From NCBI RefSeq assembly GCF_958295425.1, contig NC_081138.1:22983886-23047885 (forward strand): a stretch of 64,000 nucleotides of DNA, given 5' to 3'. A model generated the notes under the pieces. The model searched no databases and was not told the origin of the DNA. It saw only the letters and a list, made by a program, of their open reading frames with translations. Below are positions 14,081 to 26,428 of this stretch, piece after piece; the stretch's first letter is position 1, and each line of letters begins with the position of its first letter. Origin of the DNA: Solea solea. Lineage: Eukaryota; Chordata; Actinopteri; Pleuronectiformes; Soleidae. Made by a program: the position numbers and the translations under genes.

Positions 14081-15314
14081 ATGAAGACAATGACTGTGTC
14101 TGCACTCGTCTGTGCCGTGGTGGCTCTGACTACAGCTACTGGTGAGTATGACATATAACCCATGAGGACAGTTAACAACTACAGTCTAACAATAAGTGGT
14201 TTGTGACACTTTGTTGTTCACAGTTCTCCCAGCAGCAGTGGACAAGACTAATCAGACAGGTCAGTCGCTCTAACATACGGTATACTGTATTTGTTTTCCG
14301 TGTTAAACTGTGTGTAATCTCAGCGACATCTCCATCAAACGCATGAAATAAAAAGTCTGTTTGCCAACATCATGCGGAATGTCATTTTCCAAGGGAGACA
14401 CTAATATTTGCACAAGTCTATGTGTCATATTCCACATCGCATGCAGTTTTATTGTGTTTTTATTAATACTATAAAAACAATGACCTATCCTCAGCAAAGA
14501 TTCTCCTGGTCAAGAGGTCAGCGAGTTGTTCCGGAGGTTGGACTGCTTTCCATGATCGCTGTTACAACTACGTTCCGAAACCTATGAGCTGGGCTAGAGC
14601 TGAGGTAACCACGGTGACAGCTCACTTTCAGAAAGCCTACATTCTGTTTGTTCTTGTTGACGACTATGTTCTCTGTGTGTGTGTGTGTGTGTGTGTTTGT
14701 CCACTGCAGAAACACTGTGAGTCCGTCGGTGGAAACCTGGCATCTATCCGCAACATCATGGAGTATCATGACATTCAGAGTCTGATCATGAAAAGCAGCT
14801 ATGAGTATAAGGAAGCATGGGTGGGAGGCTCAGACGCACAGGAGGTATTTTACTGATCATTGCACAAGTTAAAGAACGTAAATAAAACACCTTAAAAACT
14901 CACCTGAGTCTATGATTCTGTGTCTTCTAGGAGAATCAGTGGTTGTGGAGTGACGGCAAACCTTTCCACTACACGAACTGGTGCCCTGGAGAGCCTAATA
15001 ACCACGGTGGCAGCCAACAGCACTGCTTACAAATAAATCACGGGGGTAAAACAACACAATGCTTAAGACAAATGTCCACGTAATAACAGTTGATTTCATT
15101 ATAAAACCTTTTTACGATAGTCATTTTAGTAGTATTGTGAGATTATTAGTGACCCACAATACTGTGTCATGACACTGTAAATGACCATATTGAATGTTTC
15201 ATATCAGTTTCCTGACTTTTGTTTTTGTTGCTTTTTGTTTTTGCAGCTGAGAAATGTTGGGATGACTGTCAGTGCAATGCTAGGAAACCGTCTGTCTGTT
15301 CTAAGAAAGGCTAA
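14081..15314 (+). CDS. Secreted C-type lectin (ladderlectin / type II antifreeze-like family)
   Basis: The gene has six coding exons: 14081-14141, 14224-14259, 14495-14604, 14710-14844, 14931-15045 and 15247-15314, giving 174 residues with every junction in frame and GT...AG borders. Exon 1 encodes a hydrophobic signal peptide, so the product should be secreted. Exon 2 adds a short spacer with an N-glycosylation sequon (NQT). Exons 3-6 form one long-form C-type lectin domain with a Gly-Gly-Trp start, several cysteines, a WVGG core, an EPN tripeptide in exon 5 and WDD in exon 6. In this family EPN usually marks mannose-type binding, and WDD keeps the acidic residue of the usual WND calcium motif. 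Sugar and calcium binding are therefore plausible but not proven. The group includes serum, skin and mucus lectins of fish, some recruited as ice-binding or venom components; nothing here points to one of those special uses. The start codon is the only one giving a signal peptide. Confidence 0.9.
14673..14697 (+). repeat. (TG)n next to the exon 4 acceptor of the lectin gene
   Basis: About 12 TG units end about a dozen bases before the CTGCAG acceptor at 14704-14709, in an intron of only 105 bases. The repeat therefore sits where the branch point and pyrimidine tract are expected, and its length could influence splicing. Confidence 0.8.
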
Positions 15315-15484
15315 CGACACACAGACACACAGAGGAGTCCGTCATCAGTCTCATATATAATATAACCAGCAGCTCTATATCTCTTCTTTCACATCCTTAC
15401 TTTTCTTCTGTTGCTAATTCAGTGCGACTCAAATTGACGGCACAGATGTCTGTGTTTTCTTCTGCAAACTGATCTTGATGCAAA

Positions 15485-15490
15485 AATAAA
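15485..15490 (+). promoter_or_regulatory. Polyadenylation signal of the lectin gene
   Basis: AATAAA lies 171 bases after the stop codon, in a leader-free 3' UTR, and is followed by a GT-rich stretch (GTGTCTGTGTCG) about 20 bases further on. Confidence 0.75.
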
Positions 15491-15597
15491 AGGCTGAAGC
15501 ATTGAAACGTGTCTGTGTCGCAGTCATGGCGTCAACATGTAGCTCACTACACTTTTTCTTTCTCGTCCTAATTACGAACAAACAAACTAAATGAAAT

Positions 15598-16000
15598 TTG
15601 CTGAACTACGTTACTCATTTAATACAGATACAGATACAGATGTGGTATTTGTATTGTCTGCTGAACTTTATTCTACAATTTCTGGGGTTCAGTTTTGCAT
15701 CCAATGCAAATACTTGTGAAAACTTCACAGTCTTGTGACCCAGGGGTAAAAGCTGATTGTGCACATTTACATTTTATTTGAAGATAACGGCGAGCTCTAT
15801 GAAATTACAAACCAATGATATAAACCTTGTTCTGTTCCACCAGAAAGTTTTGCGTGCATTAGACTTCACCATATTAGGTAAATAACTTTACAAGCTACCT
15901 GTTGTTGGGTAAATGTGTGATGAGTGACTCTGAGATTATGAAGAGAAACCAGCATCACGCTGATGCGCTAATTCATCAACTTCTGCTTTAACAATGTCAC
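15598..16000 (+). repeat. Inverted-repeat block, left arm
   Basis: Words in this block recur in reverse complement at 22140-22775. Examples are TACGTTACTC, GCATCCA-TGCAAATAC, CAGTCTTGTGACCCAGG, CCATATTAGGTAAA, TGTTGTTGGGTAAATGTGTG and TCATCAACTTCTG. Similarity is patchy, with insertions. It may be an interspersed repeat family or a local inverted duplication. A shorter related piece (TTCATCAACTTCTTCTTC) lies near 17225. Confidence 0.6.
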
Positions 16001-16799
16001 GGTTATCGCTTAGTAGATTCAGTCCAATGTCTGTTTTGTGGTTTTACAAGTTTTGTATGTGTATGTGTGTGTGTGTGACAAAGATTGCATTGTAGTTGTT
16101 AAGAAGTTGGTCTGATATACTGTTTATATATACTTCTATCAATTAGTTGAACTCATACATATGTAATGCCCAAGCATGGTGTAACAGACCTTTTTCACAG
16201 CAGATTATTTGTCGACATAAAAAAGGATAAACACAAGGTTTTTATCATTAAGATTAATTAGGATTCTACTCAGATGTTCTGGATGTACTCCAGTAAAGTG
16301 ATTGAGAAATAGATGCACTGTATTGTCATTATAGCATTGTTAAAAGAAATGATCTTATGGTGGTCTGGGCACAGTACGATTCAATTGTTTTACCAAAAAT
16401 GTGTTACTGCTATTGACAATTTTGAAAATAAAAGACAAATAACAATCCTACAGTTTGATTTAGGCTAGTTTGTCTGATCTTGTTCCTCAAAAAGCATTTA
16501 GACAGAAAAAATGAAAGGTTTTATTTGAACCTATTTCCCTTTTTCCATTAAATGAAGTGCTTTTTTACAGTCACATAGATATGAATATACAAAGCCACGC
16601 AGTGAGTGAACAAATGAAAGAATTCTGCCTTTCTCTCACATCTGTAGTCAGATACCATAAGAATAGGAGGTGAATGCATGAATCTGTGACATACTTACTA
16701 ATTATTTGAATTCATGGTTGTTTTCTAAATTGAAAATCCTTGTTACACCAGAGGTGGTTTAAATTTTGTCTGTAGTTAAAATACTTTTCCTTTGGTTAA

Positions 16800-17138
16800 T
16801 TATTATATTATATTATATTATATTACATTACATTACATTACATTACATTACATTATATTATATTATATTATATTATATTATGTCATATTATATTATATTA
16901 TATTATATTATGTTATATTATATTATATTATATTATATTATATTATATTATATTATATTATATTATATTATATTATATTATATTATATTATATTATATTA
17001 TATTATATTATGTCATATTATATTATATTATATTATATTATATTCTGTTAAATTATATTATATTATATTATATTATATTATATTATATTATATTATATTA
17101 TATTATATTATATTATATTATATTATATTATATTATTA
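16800..17138. repeat. Pentanucleotide (TATTA)n array, about 340 bp
   Basis: Nearly uninterrupted TATTA units, with a block of TTACA variants at about 16826-16853 and single variants (GTCAT, TCTGT, TAAAT) further on. All frames lack stops over most of the block simply because of the unit, giving spurious tyrosine/isoleucine/leucine frames. Confidence 0.95.
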
Positions 17139-17237
17139 TAACTGAAACTAAATTTGCCCTGCCAGTTGCCACACTCAGTAAAGACGGTGACTGATATTAT
17201 TGAGAAGAGATAGCACACGCAATAATTCATCAACTTC

Positions 17238-17261
17238 TTCTTCATGTCTGTGTGTGTGTGG

Positions 17262-17288
<27 letters not shown>
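17238..17288. repeat. (TG)n microsatellite
   Basis: About 20 TG units with one GG interruption. Confidence 0.9.
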
Positions 17289-17292
<4 letters not shown>

Positions 17293-17364
17293 TTTACATT
17301 TCAGTTGTCAAGTCATACAGTACATGGTTTCTAGCTCAGGGCGACTCACTCTTATTTTCTCCTT

Positions 17365-17485
17365 TTTATTCGGAAAGCACTTTCATTTTAGTTGCGTTCT
17401 TCATTACAGTTGTGACAGAAGTACTTTTGATAGTTTTAAAAAAAATAATGCAACCAAAATAATTCAAAATAATGGTTGCTATATT
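17365..17485 (+). repeat. Second copy of the 13745-13870 segment
   Basis: It has the same order of words as the upstream copy (GGAAAGCACTTT, TTCTTCATTACAG, AATAATGGTT) with substitutions. It is followed by a poly-A run near 17503-17519 and, further on, sequence with no lectin exons. Confidence 0.55.
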
Positions 17486-17682
17486 CATAGAATGTTTACT
17501 TTAAAAAAAAAAAAAAAAAGTAATTCCCAGAAGAGACTGATAAAACCTCATTTGATCTATTATAGCAGTTGTGTATGTGTGTATGAAACTGCTTACGTGA
17601 AGAAAATTGTCAGGTTGATGAGTCCACTGTGACCCCATCTCCTCACCGTGTCACCTGCTGACTTACACAGAAAAGTGAGATG

Positions 17683-17687
<5 letters not shown>

Positions 17688-17736
<49 letters not shown>
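17688..17736. repeat. (TG)n microsatellite
   Basis: About 24 uninterrupted TG units. Confidence 0.95.
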
Positions 17737-17868
17737 CACTCAGGTTTACAGTATCTTGTGATTTCCTGGATGTTATGAGCTGATTTTGATGATAACAGCC
17801 TTCGGTCAGCATTCTGCAGAAAACCTGCTTTAAGCATTTCTGCTCCTTTGGTGAAGTGAGCTTCAGCA

Positions 17869-17916
17869 TGCACACACACGCACACACGCACACACACACA
17901 CACACACGCACACACA
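17869..17916. repeat. (CA)n microsatellite with CG interruptions
   Basis: CA units broken by CG in ACACACG words, opposite in strand sense to the (TG)n 150 bases upstream. The two could pair as an imperfect hairpin in single-stranded DNA or RNA. Confidence 0.9.
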
Positions 17917-17989
17917 TCCAGTCCAAATGCATTATCATTCTTTCAATTTCTTTGTTAAGGATCAACCTTCCACGCTCTTGCACCATTGT

Positions 17990-20900
17990 ATTATCAACAC
18001 GTTTGTAATTGCATGTAACAAATGTGAAGACGCCATCACAACACGTGAGTCATAAGTCTTAAGGCCTTGGATCTCAGCTGCCAGCAGATTAATGATCTAC
18101 TTATTTAAGGTTTTTATTTGAGATCAATTTGAACAGAGCTGCCCATGAGCCGTCCATTTTCCAGGGGGTCAAAGTGCATTTTCTTTTCCCTGCATCACAG
18201 CTGAAGGATGAATGGAGGGATGGTTCCTCCAGGCTTCCTAATGCTCATTGATGTTTTAACTCTCACTTTAAGGCAGACTGGTCTACATATGATTTGAACT
18301 GTTATCTCAGGACCCAGTGGCTATAAAGTCTTAGTAATACATTTGCCTCTGGTGGCAAATGCCAATATTTTCATTTAGGTCAATGTAGTGGTCTCCAGGG
18401 TTGTTATTACCCGAGGCCTCCAAAGCCTCCTGACATATAACAGAGGCAAAAGGGTTCATGAGCTTATCCAGGTTTGAATCCTTGATAAATCATCATTTTG
18501 TCAGGTCGTCATCACCATGCACATTGAGTGTATGTACCTGTCTAATTTTGGAAAGTAAAACTCTCTTCCACTCTTTTTAGCCAAGTCATTCAAATGTTTG
18601 GCTGCCTTACAGAGATCCTGCTTATGCCTCTTTTTATCCTCTCAGAATAAGACATTTACCGTCACGATACCACACGCTAAGATAGAAATGATTCCCATTT
18701 TGTCACATGACTTCGCAGCTAATGAGCGAAGTGCTGCAGCTGAAGCTCGAGGGCTTTTATTGTCTACACAGATAAAGACTGTTAGCGGGGGAAACAACGT
18801 CTGACTCGTGTGTTTTCGTATGTTTTGACATATGTATGTTGATGTTTTGTATTATTAGGAACCACAACTCTTCATCAGTGTCTGTTCTGTGTTGTTTTGC
18901 CAACAAATACGCCGATGCTCACTGACAAGAAAATTGACTGAAGCATTTAACTGGATGTTTGTTTGTTTGTGTTTTGTTTGTATGGCTGCTCAGTCTTTGG
19001 TTGTATTTAGAGATCAGCCTGCTTGAGGGTAGAGCCCAGAAACGGGAAGTGATGTGATGTGATGTGATGTGATGTCCGCAATGAACTGAACTTGGCGTAT
19101 GCATAAATATGCAGTGCTTAAAAATGCACCAGACCACCTGTCATTAAAAGGAGAAAACGTGTTTCTGTTGTTATGTAAAGTAGTAAATTAGAACGTTTGT
19201 GGATAACAATAATACAATTAATGCTATATATTAGCATTAAAAATATCATTTTGGTGAAAGAGCTTCTACATACTGGTATGTTAACCATTACAGCACATAT
19301 ACATACATAAAATAATATTTTTCCTTGTTTGCAAGTCTTGTGCCGGACCACTGCAAAAAATGAAAATATATACTATGAGTGAATGTATCTAATCACACCA
19401 TTTTTTGGACGTATTTACATAATAAGGCTGAAGATTTGACTTTTTTCAAGGTATTTTTTTCTTGTTTGCCATTTTCTTGCTGCACTGGCTGAGTAATGTT
19501 CCCCTAATAGTGGTTTTATTTTCTTGTTTTTTTTAGAGGCATTTTTGCTGGTGGCTGCTCACACACAGTCAGTCTGGAAGATAGAGCCAAGCCGATAATA
19601 AGTGGAAGGCGGGGTTCAAACAGGGCAGGTCACCAAGGCCGACTAGACAAACAAACAAAGTACAGACAGAAACACTTGTACATAGCAAACAGAGGTGACC
19701 TGACTCACTCTTCCACTCAGCCTCCTCTGGAACGCAACAGAAAACCCCACAAGAACAATAACAGCAGAAAATGGCCCATTCAATACAGCAGTTAAACAAA
19801 AAGAAATCTGATAAGTGTATAAGAACTGTGTTTGGCGTTACCTCATTTTAAACAACGGTCCTGCTCTGTTATGTTGTTCGTTTTACTAATGACAAGGACT
19901 TCCCTTAACACATTACAACTTCTCTCCAGGACAGTGAATCAATGGCTGTAGGAGTTGTGACACTGTTACAGAAGTCACATTTTTCCAGCCTTAATAGAAT
20001 GGGAAATTATGTGACCATGGCAGAATATTTGGCCAATAATTTGTTCTTTTTGGGTACTTGAATGCCCGCTGTCATTGAAGAAATTGAGAAATTGTATGGG
20101 CGGTGGAGACTATGAAGTCAAACGCAGCCAGCTCTAACATTGTTTACTGTATTCAAGTACTTGTTGGTAGAGAATGAATTTATTAACTTCATTATGACCT
20201 TAGTTACAGAACTGAGTCTTACGTCAGTTTGTAGAACAAAGGAATATGCTAAGTCAGCATAGCTGAGGACTGGTGTGCTGACGAATGGTCCTTAGAGAGC
20301 TGGAAGCCGCTGCTTACATCCATCATGCCGCTTGGTTTCTTGGAGGCTTAGGGTAGAAAAACGTGGGAAAACAATAGCGATGGATTTCAGAGCGCTCATG
20401 AGAACATCTTCAGGTTTCCCGGGCATCATTAAGTGAGTCCATGACTCTGACTGGGCTTCTTTCCAGCATGGACCAGCAGAAATATGGAGTTGACAGACAG
20501 ATAATTCTCGCTAAGAATACCATAAACTGTGTACAATAAAAACCCAACACATGCTCCTGATATGTTGCCCTCTCTCTACAGGAATGTTCCTTACTTGTTG
20601 GTCCAGCAAATCATTGGAGCGAGGGGAGGCCCTCATGATTTAAACATTCACCAGTGAGCTCTGATGAACCTCTGCTTGCTGCAGTCTTAATTGACCCTCT
20701 TTCCCTGTTGATAATGGAAAAGTGGTCACTCATGTAGGCAGCTTCAGAGTTACACAGTGCAGAAAATGTGAAGCTGTGGAAAGTGTCAGAAAAACATAAA
20801 TACTACAACGTTGACATTAGGAGCATGGTGGCCATTTGTTTCCTGCCCTAAGGGGGTTGTGTTTTAAGCTGTGTTTATCAGTGATAAAAAAGAAGAAGAG

Positions 20901-22135
20901 ACTTGTATTAATAAATTGTATGAATACATTTGGTGGCGATCTGGAGTGTATCGACACTGAGGAACTAATTAACCTTGTCAGAGGTTTGTGCTCTCAAGTT
21001 TCATGATGTTTCATGATGGACGCCATCATATCTGCTGTTTTTGACCTCATTATACATAAGGGTTCAAAATGAAAGTCCTTATTAATAAGCCTTTTTAAGT
21101 GCTTTCTTTCTGTTGTCCCGACTCTTCATTAATGAACACCTTCTTTCACATACTTTATAATGAATTATTTGCACCAAAAGCAACCAATCAACCTGACTAT
21201 TAATAAGTGGGTACTTGTGTAACCGCACTCACTATAGTTGGATGTAGACGTCTACGTTTGGTTGAATTCTTTTCCTTTGGAAGGTTGATATTGATTTTAT
21301 TCAAACGTCAGACGGATCAGACTCAGATCAGACTCAGATCAGACCTTTCATTGTCAGTCGCTGAGTCGCGCTTCATTCCTCACCCAGCGGAGGAGAGATG
21401 GAGAGCAAGTGCCGGGGAAAATAAATCATCAAAGACATTTGGTGTGAACCTCAGAGATTCCCAGGCTCCTTGACTGAACTACATGATTTTAGATCTTGTG
21501 ACAAGAGGATATGATGAAGTTGTTGCACAGGGGACTTGCTATATTCTGATAAAGGACATTGCTTCACAGCTGTTCAAAAAGACACATTTTGACCTTTGGA
21601 CATTTATTCTTTCCCCAGCCCCAGTCATCTCTGTGGGCAGTAATAGTTATATCACATAGCTTTTCATAAATAAAGATGGATGGTTATATGGTGATATGGC
21701 CAAAGATGTTACCACGATAGGTATGTTTCTAATACGCCCATAACGACAAACGTCACCATATAAATAAAGATTAAGTTTTAATATTGAGTAAGTTGAAGAA
21801 ACCAGGTAATAGTGGATTTAACGCTTAGTGCTCACGTGGCACAGATCTGTGTAAACACACAGTCTGTGGTTGTGTGTTTACAGGTCACATATTCAGGCTG
21901 CTATGTGTTGTTTTTCATCTTCTTATGTGTTGTTGAGTCAGTTCTGATTCATTTTATATCACATTTTTAGTAGTGAAATAAAGCACAAAATAGACTGTTT
22001 TTCTTTGCTTTTTGATAATAAAAAACGCTAACATAGTAATGGAAAAAAAAGTCATCATAGCACAGCTGCATGAAACTGCCGTGACTTTGGTAAAAAAAAA
22101 CAACCCAAAAACAGGAACAATAATTTAATAAGAGC
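17990..22135. other. Intergenic DNA without a supported gene
   Basis: Ordinary AT-rich sequence with no recognisable exon, tRNA or element with clear ends. A short TGTGA array at 19049-19075 and an 11-base tandem (GATCAGACTCA, about three copies) near 21316-21345 are the only regular structures noticed. Confidence 0.55.
19049..19075. repeat. (GATGT)n pentanucleotide array
   Basis: Five perfect GATGT units. Confidence 0.9.
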
Positions 22136-22139
22136 TGGC

Positions 22140-22775
22140 TTTTATTCAGTGTGAATATTCACAATAAGCTTCACCTCCCTGGGTCACAAGACTGTGTAGT
22201 GTTCCCAGGTATTTGCAATGGATGCAAACCTGAACCACAGAAATAATCCAATGAATAAAGTTCTGGAGAAAATACTATGGAAGCGCATTGCATTCATTTG
22301 AAAAAAAAAGTAATTCATTTGTTTCCTGTTTTTCTACTAAGCAATTACTTCTGCTTTTAAAAAAAAAAAAAAAAAAGAAGCAGAAGTTGATGAATTCTTG
22401 ACCGCCTGAAGAGGTTGTGAATATTTTATCATTCGCACACATTTACCCAACAACAGAAAGTGTCCTTTTAAACGGCTGTGAAGTCGTTTACCTAATATGG
22501 TAATGTTAAATGCACCTCAAACTTCCTGATGTAACTGGTAACATCAATTTCAATTGCTATGATATTAAATTATGTAATATCAAAGCGCTGGCTTTTGTCA
22601 TTGGTGTGAATGTGCACAATAAGCTTTACCCCATGTGTCACAAGATTGTGTAGGACTTAAATAAAAGGAATAAAAGACTATTTTTAGACTATTATTATTA
22701 GACTAGTATTATTATTTTTACACTATCAGGTTGATATGCATGCATGAAGTAAACGAGTAACGTAATTCTGTCCAT
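22140..22775 (-). repeat. Inverted-repeat block, right arm
   Basis: Reverse-complement counterpart of 15598-16000. The word order suggests more than one copy of the CTTGTGAC-containing part: one near 22180-22270 and another near 22600-22650, with the AGGTAAA/TTGGGTAAATG part between them. A poly-A run (22359-22376) interrupts it. Confidence 0.55.
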
Positions 22776-22779
22776 CAGT

Positions 22780-24785
22780 GAATATAACTTAGGGCATGTT
22801 TCCACCGGCTTAGTTGCATTTCCACTAGCATAGTACCTATCAGTTAAAAAGACTTAACAATCATAAAAATGTGGGTTAATCTCCAGGGTAATGTCTAAAA
22901 TCTGTTTTCTGTTTCGGGTAAACAATAACGTACAAGTAATGTTGTGATCCTCCGCGTCATGTCTTCCTTTTTAAGAATCTGACAGAGAGGATAAAGGAAA
23001 CAAGGGGTCGAATCAGCTAACTCACTGCCGGTGCTGACAACACGATGCCACAGAGATTAAGTCTGTGAAATGCCGTGGAAAACACTCCACCCTGGTGTCG
23101 CTCCACAGGCCATTAATCTGACACGACACCCAGAAGATGGGGGGGGGGGGGGCATTTAGTTCCTGAACAATGCATCGTCATTGCCTCCCTGCCTGTCATG
23201 ACTCTTCAGTGATATGTGAACGAGTTCCAGTGTTTTCTATAAGACGACAGTGCATATCAATGTAACCGCTGTACAAAATCATCATCATCATCATAATCAT
23301 CATCTTTTTCTTTCATTTACATTTGAGCAGACCTATGAGAGGGCTTTGCCATGTACAAAGATTCACTAACATTCAGTGAATTATGCAGGAATTGCTGTTA
23401 AAAACACAGTTTTCCTTGTCCTCACCTTCCTTTGATCTGAATGCAGGTTACCGTGGTAACCATTGTCGTGGCAAAAAGATAGTGTGCACGAATAGCACGC
23501 AGCAAGCTTCCTCCCCATCTTGTTTTTAGGGCAAAATTGCTCCACGATGATATTTTATTTTTAAGCCACACATTGCACCACCCACTGGCAACACTGGTCT
23601 GCTTTAGTTTTTCATTAACTATAATCACCTTGGGGCCGTCGCTCTCTGTGGTTGAATTATTAGGATGATTCTCAAAATCAATCAATCCATAAAGTACATT
23701 TTAATCACCTGACCCTGCGCACCCCTGTTGACCTTCACTTGCACCTTTTCAGTGAGCACTCAACAGCCACAAATGAAGGCCCTTCTACTTTGACTTGACA
23801 AATTAAAAGAAGCCATCATCTGTGATTTATTCATCTGCTTTCCTTTTTTTCTGTCTAGGCTTAAACAAGCAGCAGCCACAAATTTATATGACTTATTTAA
23901 TGTCAAAGGCAAGACCTTTTTTGCACGAGACACCTTCCATGTCCTGTCGGTCTGGAAATGACAGGTGTAGAGAAGATTCACAGTGTAGAGACAGTCATGT
24001 TACTCCTGACGCCTCAGAGATGCTTCAGACAGTTGTGTTCAAGGACCGACCACTTTGGCAGAACATTTCAGTGTAGTGTGTACAGTATGTGATGCACTTG
24101 TGTCACTGGTTGAAGCCTGAGGCGATCTGTGTGATCTATCTCAAAGCCTTGGGTGTTGTATTTCGTCAACTTGTCCTCCAACTGAAACGTAGCTATGGGT
24201 CGTTTTGGGCCAAACCCTGAATACGACCCATAGATATGTTTTTAGGACACAACCCATAGGTATGTTTTTAGTGCGCCGGTCCAGTACTTTTCAACTCAAC
24301 TAAGCACAAAAAAAGACAGGGTTAGGTTGTAAAAATAAAAAAAATAAAATTATTGAAAATAACTGCCAACTGGATAACGACACATCCAAGGAACCAGGTT
24401 GCTGTCATTTATACTAACACTAGGGGTGCTGGTTTTGAAAATAAATAAAGTAAATATAGGTCATGATTCCTTCACAAGACCTTGATTCCGCAACCGTGCA
24501 CCGACTGAACAGCTGTCAGCCCCAGCACAGTATGACTCATTGAGACTCTGAACTCCTCAGGAAAATGTTCACTTTTGTTTTTACTAATTAGACAAACAAG
24601 GACCTCTTAAAGTGTTAAGTATTAATATTCCATTTAACATATAGCACAAGGAGCGTGTAGCCCCATACAACCATACAAGCTCTGAGCAGGTGCATCAGTG
24701 ATTGTATGAACTGGGATTTTCTACCGTTATTTGAAAATAATTGTCTTTAGAGACGGGGAATGGAGATTACAGATGCACACTCAGC
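22780..24785. other. Intergenic DNA without a supported gene
   Basis: No gene-like frame was recognised. It contains a poly-G run at about 23141-23153, an (ATC)n stretch at about 23278-23304 and the small inverted repeat at 24193-24233. Confidence 0.55.
24193..24233. repeat. Short inverted repeat plus tandem duplicate
   Basis: CTATGGGTCGT (24193-24203) and ACGACCCATAG (24223-24233) are perfect complements around a 19-base loop. ACCCATAGATATGTTTTTAG is then repeated immediately with one change (to about 24271). Function unknown; possibly the end of an unrecognised DNA element. Confidence 0.6.
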
Positions 24786-24789
24786 TTTA

Positions 24790-25345
24790 GTCACTAAACC
24801 AAAAAAAAGAACTACAAACCATGACAGAAATCTTGGTGCTGTCATGGACTCAGACATTAATTTTAACAGCCACATTAGTGCACTTACAAAGTCAGCCTAC
24901 TACCCTCTTAAGAACATAATTATGGATTAAAGGATTTATGGTGAAGCAGGACTTGGGAAAATGTGCCCATGCATTTATTTTCAATAGACTTAACAACTGT
25001 AATGTGTGTCTGCAGGCCTCTCTTAAAAGAAAACCCCCAAAATGATTCAGAACTCTTCACAAATACAAATTAGGGGATCATATCATTCCAGTTCTCAAAT
25101 CTTTACACTCAGTTCCTGTTTGTTGATGAACTGACTTCAAAGTACTACAGTTGGTTGATTGTGATCTGTGTTACGAACCATTGGGAACCTTTGGGTTTTC
25201 TGGTCTTTAGGTTTAAAACTTCTTCAGAGTCAAAACTAAACATAGAGAAGTAGCATTCACTTTATATGCTCCAAAGATGTGGAACAAACTTTCAGAATTT
25301 GTTTCATATCAGGTTCTCAGGTTTAATTCATTTCCTAATTTAATC
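24790..25345 (+). mobile_element. LINE reverse-transcriptase C-terminal relic
   Basis: A plus-strand frame reads RNLGAVMDSDINFNSHISA followed by a lysine/serine-rich segment. This is the conserved stretch after the catalytic palm in fish L2/Rex-type non-LTR elements. Further on, MWNKLSEFV matches the usual tryptophan-asparagine-leucine tail motif. Stops and frameshifts interrupt it, so it is dead. Confidence 0.65.
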
Positions 25346-25546
25346 TCTCCTTGCAAATGCCCATTTTGTACAGTCTTGGCAATTTATCATGATTGTGTTG
25401 ATGTAATGTGCTGTAACATGAATTTGACTCAATCCTCACAATGTATGTGAAAGATATCAGATGTCATAAATCAGAGATGAGTTCTGTGGCAGCAGTCATT
25501 TGTTATTTGAAATGTCAGACGTTACACTGTGTCGTTCTTTGGCAGC

Positions 25547-25574
25547 GCACACACACACACACACACACACACAG
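25547..25574. repeat. (CA)n microsatellite
   Basis: About 14 CA units. Confidence 0.95.
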
Positions 25575-26428
25575 CAACATGCTGTGTGTCAGTGCTGCAT
25601 CTCTGTATGTCTCTGTATGTGGAGCAGCCCCGCAGCAGCCCTTCCCTCAAACACTGGCACATGTTATATCTCCACAAGCTGCCAGTTCACAGCAGGGATA
25701 CATCCACTTCCCCCCCCCTTCAGGCTTCTTAGCAACAACTTATCAATTATTAGTCAGCGTCTCTACATGTAGGTTACCCGGCTCCACCTGTCACCAGGCG
25801 CGCTGCACATATACTGTATGTTTACGTCTCGCCAAAGAGGTTAACAAGTATTAACCACATGCTTATCTCCAGGTAAACTAAGGGAAACTCTCTTTTAGAG
25901 AAGGGAAACTGTCATTGTTGTGAAAAACAGCGAGAATCTTCTTCATCACTGATTTCACACTGCTTTTGCATTTGTACATAGTCTCCTGGTATATTAAGTA
26001 AGAAATGGGCCCAGGTCGTCTCTCCGTTTATCTGAATTACACATTCATTATTCTGATGTGTCCTTGTTCCTTCAGAACATGTTTCTTTTAAAAAAAAAAC
26101 ATAATTACACAAACACTACTGCAGCAGAAAAATCAAGCGCTATCCTCAGGGTTTGCCCGGAGACGACAGCGCAAGATGCAAATCCATGAATTAATCAAAG
26201 ATGTGTTTTTTTTTTGTTGTTTTGTTGTTTTTAAAGTGTGGCTCTGAGAGGTCTGTAGCTGTAGAATAGTCAGACTGACAGAAACAAAGAGACGTGTCTG
26301 CATCTTCTTTTCCTACACAGGTGCATTGAGGTGTTAACATGACACTTTGTATGAAATCTTTAAGGACAAAATAAGAGAGGCTTGTCAGTGCATTACTGTC
26401 AGCGACAACTTTAGCCAATTAAACAGCG

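Noticed and set aside
14518..14769. Minus-strand frame overlapping lectin exons 3-4
   Set aside because: Shadow of the lectin exons and the (TG)n; no independent support.
16766..17194. Tyrosine/isoleucine/leucine-rich frames of 117-142 codons
   Set aside because: Produced wholly by the (TATTA)n array.
19605..19640. Possible tRNA B-box (GGTTCAAAC) near 19613, and a similar word near 18470
   Set aside because: No matching A-box or cloverleaf could be drawn around either.
21207..21473. 88-codon plus-strand frame
   Set aside because: No recognisable domain, no splice or promoter context, and the composition fits chance. Part of it covers a small GATCAGACTCA tandem.
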